Assembly (NCBI RefSeq): GCF_040802235.1
Contig: NC_133169.1
Location: 42,477,034-42,541,033 of the forward strand
Length of the DNA stretch: 64,000 bases
Origin: Manis javanica
Taxonomy: Eukaryota; Chordata; Mammalia; Pholidota; Manidae
Reading direction: 5' to 3'
A program made the translations under genes and the position numbers. Position 1 is the stretch's first letter; every line of letters begins with the position of its first letter. The notes under the pieces are model-generated. The model ran no database searches. It saw only the letters and a program-made list of their open reading frames with translations, and was not told where the DNA came from. Shown one piece after another: positions 63,430-64,000 of this stretch.

Positions 63430-63550
63430 TGGCAGCAGGGTCTTGTGACAATCACTTCTGCTCTCTCAGCCTCAGTTTCCCCATTTGTAAAATGACAAGG
63501 TTCAAATGATGAGCCTAAGAGTTCCCTCCAGCTTTCCTTTCATTCTGTGA
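63430..63550 (+). repeat. MIR relic, sense
   Basis: 'cttgtgacaatcacttctgc', 'ctcagcctcagtttccccat', 'ttgtaaaatgacaagg' and 'ccctccagctttcctttcat' follow the MIR core and 3' part. Confidence 0.85.
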
Positions 63551-64000
63551 TTTTCATTTTCCATTTTATTCTCTTCAAAGGTGAGAACTTCACTTGCCGT
63601 TCTCAGCACTCAGGAGTCACATTTGGGGACTAAAGTTTGGTTATTTACTGACAAAATAACTAGGTTCTGTGGAAAGCCCGGGGCTCCCATCCCAGATGCA
63701 GGCTCCGAAACTCAGCTGGGTATCGTGCCAAAGCGAATTTCTATTCTTAGCATTTTTCTACAGCAACACGTTCTAGCCACACAAGGACTAGCAGAGGAAA
63801 AGGGTAGGTTCCAACTAGCTAGAAAAGAAGGGGGATGGCACCCAGCTGCTCTGTCCCCTTCACGCCGATTCAAGCATGAGACTTGTCTTCAGTTCAAAGT
63901 GTTGGGTTGAATGGTTTTACTTCCTTCATTGACTTCTAGGCCCATCTCTCATATCTTTAATATAAATTCTTTGATTTGGATAAATGCTCTGCAATTTATG
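63551..64000. other. Window end, no gene recognised
   Basis: A 109-codon plus frame (63581-63910) has no conserved motif and no supporting exon signals that I can see. Otherwise empty. Confidence 0.5.

Noticed and set aside
63581-63910. 109-codon plus ORF near the window end
   Set aside because: No conserved motif, no promoter or splice context visible; probably chance.

Overview
The window is nuclear DNA of a placental mammal. It is AT-rich, packed with antisense and sense LINE-1 copies and older L2 and MIR relics, and contains split exons with GT/AG borders and olfactory-receptor sequences. I see no Alu, B1/B2, carnivore tRNA-Lys SINE, bovine-type SINE or equine SINE. A lineage with few recent SINEs (for example pangolins, or some bats) would fit, but that is inference and the species is not determined. 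I found no intact protein-coding gene. Every recognisable gene is broken.

Layout. 1-7722: two antisense L1 copies, the second nearly full length. 7723-28900: an AT-rich block holding five exons on the minus strand that together encode a contiguous piece of the E3 ubiquitin ligase UBR3, including most of its RING-like region. Exons and introns are both kept, so it arose by DNA duplication. The last visible exon has a TGA in place of an expected Arg codon and a 4-bp insertion, so I call it an unprocessed UBR3 pseudogene fragment. Its introns hold MIR and nested L2 relics and an ERV-type LTR. 28850-34060: an ancient L1 3' end interrupted by a younger sense L1 that has lost most of its reverse transcriptase.

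34055-46765: a large inverted duplication. Each arm is about 4 kb and carries a diverged copy of the same class II olfactory receptor (one at 36.7-37.6 kb plus, one at 43.5-44.5 kb minus). The two copies are disabled by different mutations. The spacer holds two L1 fragments in opposite orientations. 46.8-49.3 kb has nothing recognisable. 49320-49915 is a GC-rich LTR-like element, followed by a pile of L1 fragments to 55.2 kb.

55222-58463 is a minus-strand retrocopy of PAWR (Par-4), with AATAAA plus an A-tail at one end and the leucine-zipper coding region at the other. Its 5' half has become extremely GC- and CpG-rich and forms a CpG island just upstream of a third olfactory receptor (58860-59801, plus), which has a single in-frame TGA. 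The rest, to 64 kb, is L1, MIR and unassigned sequence.

The segment looks like the edge of an olfactory-receptor cluster, shaped by segmental duplication, retrotransposition and decay. No CRISPR array, operon, novel enzyme system or RNA gene is visible.
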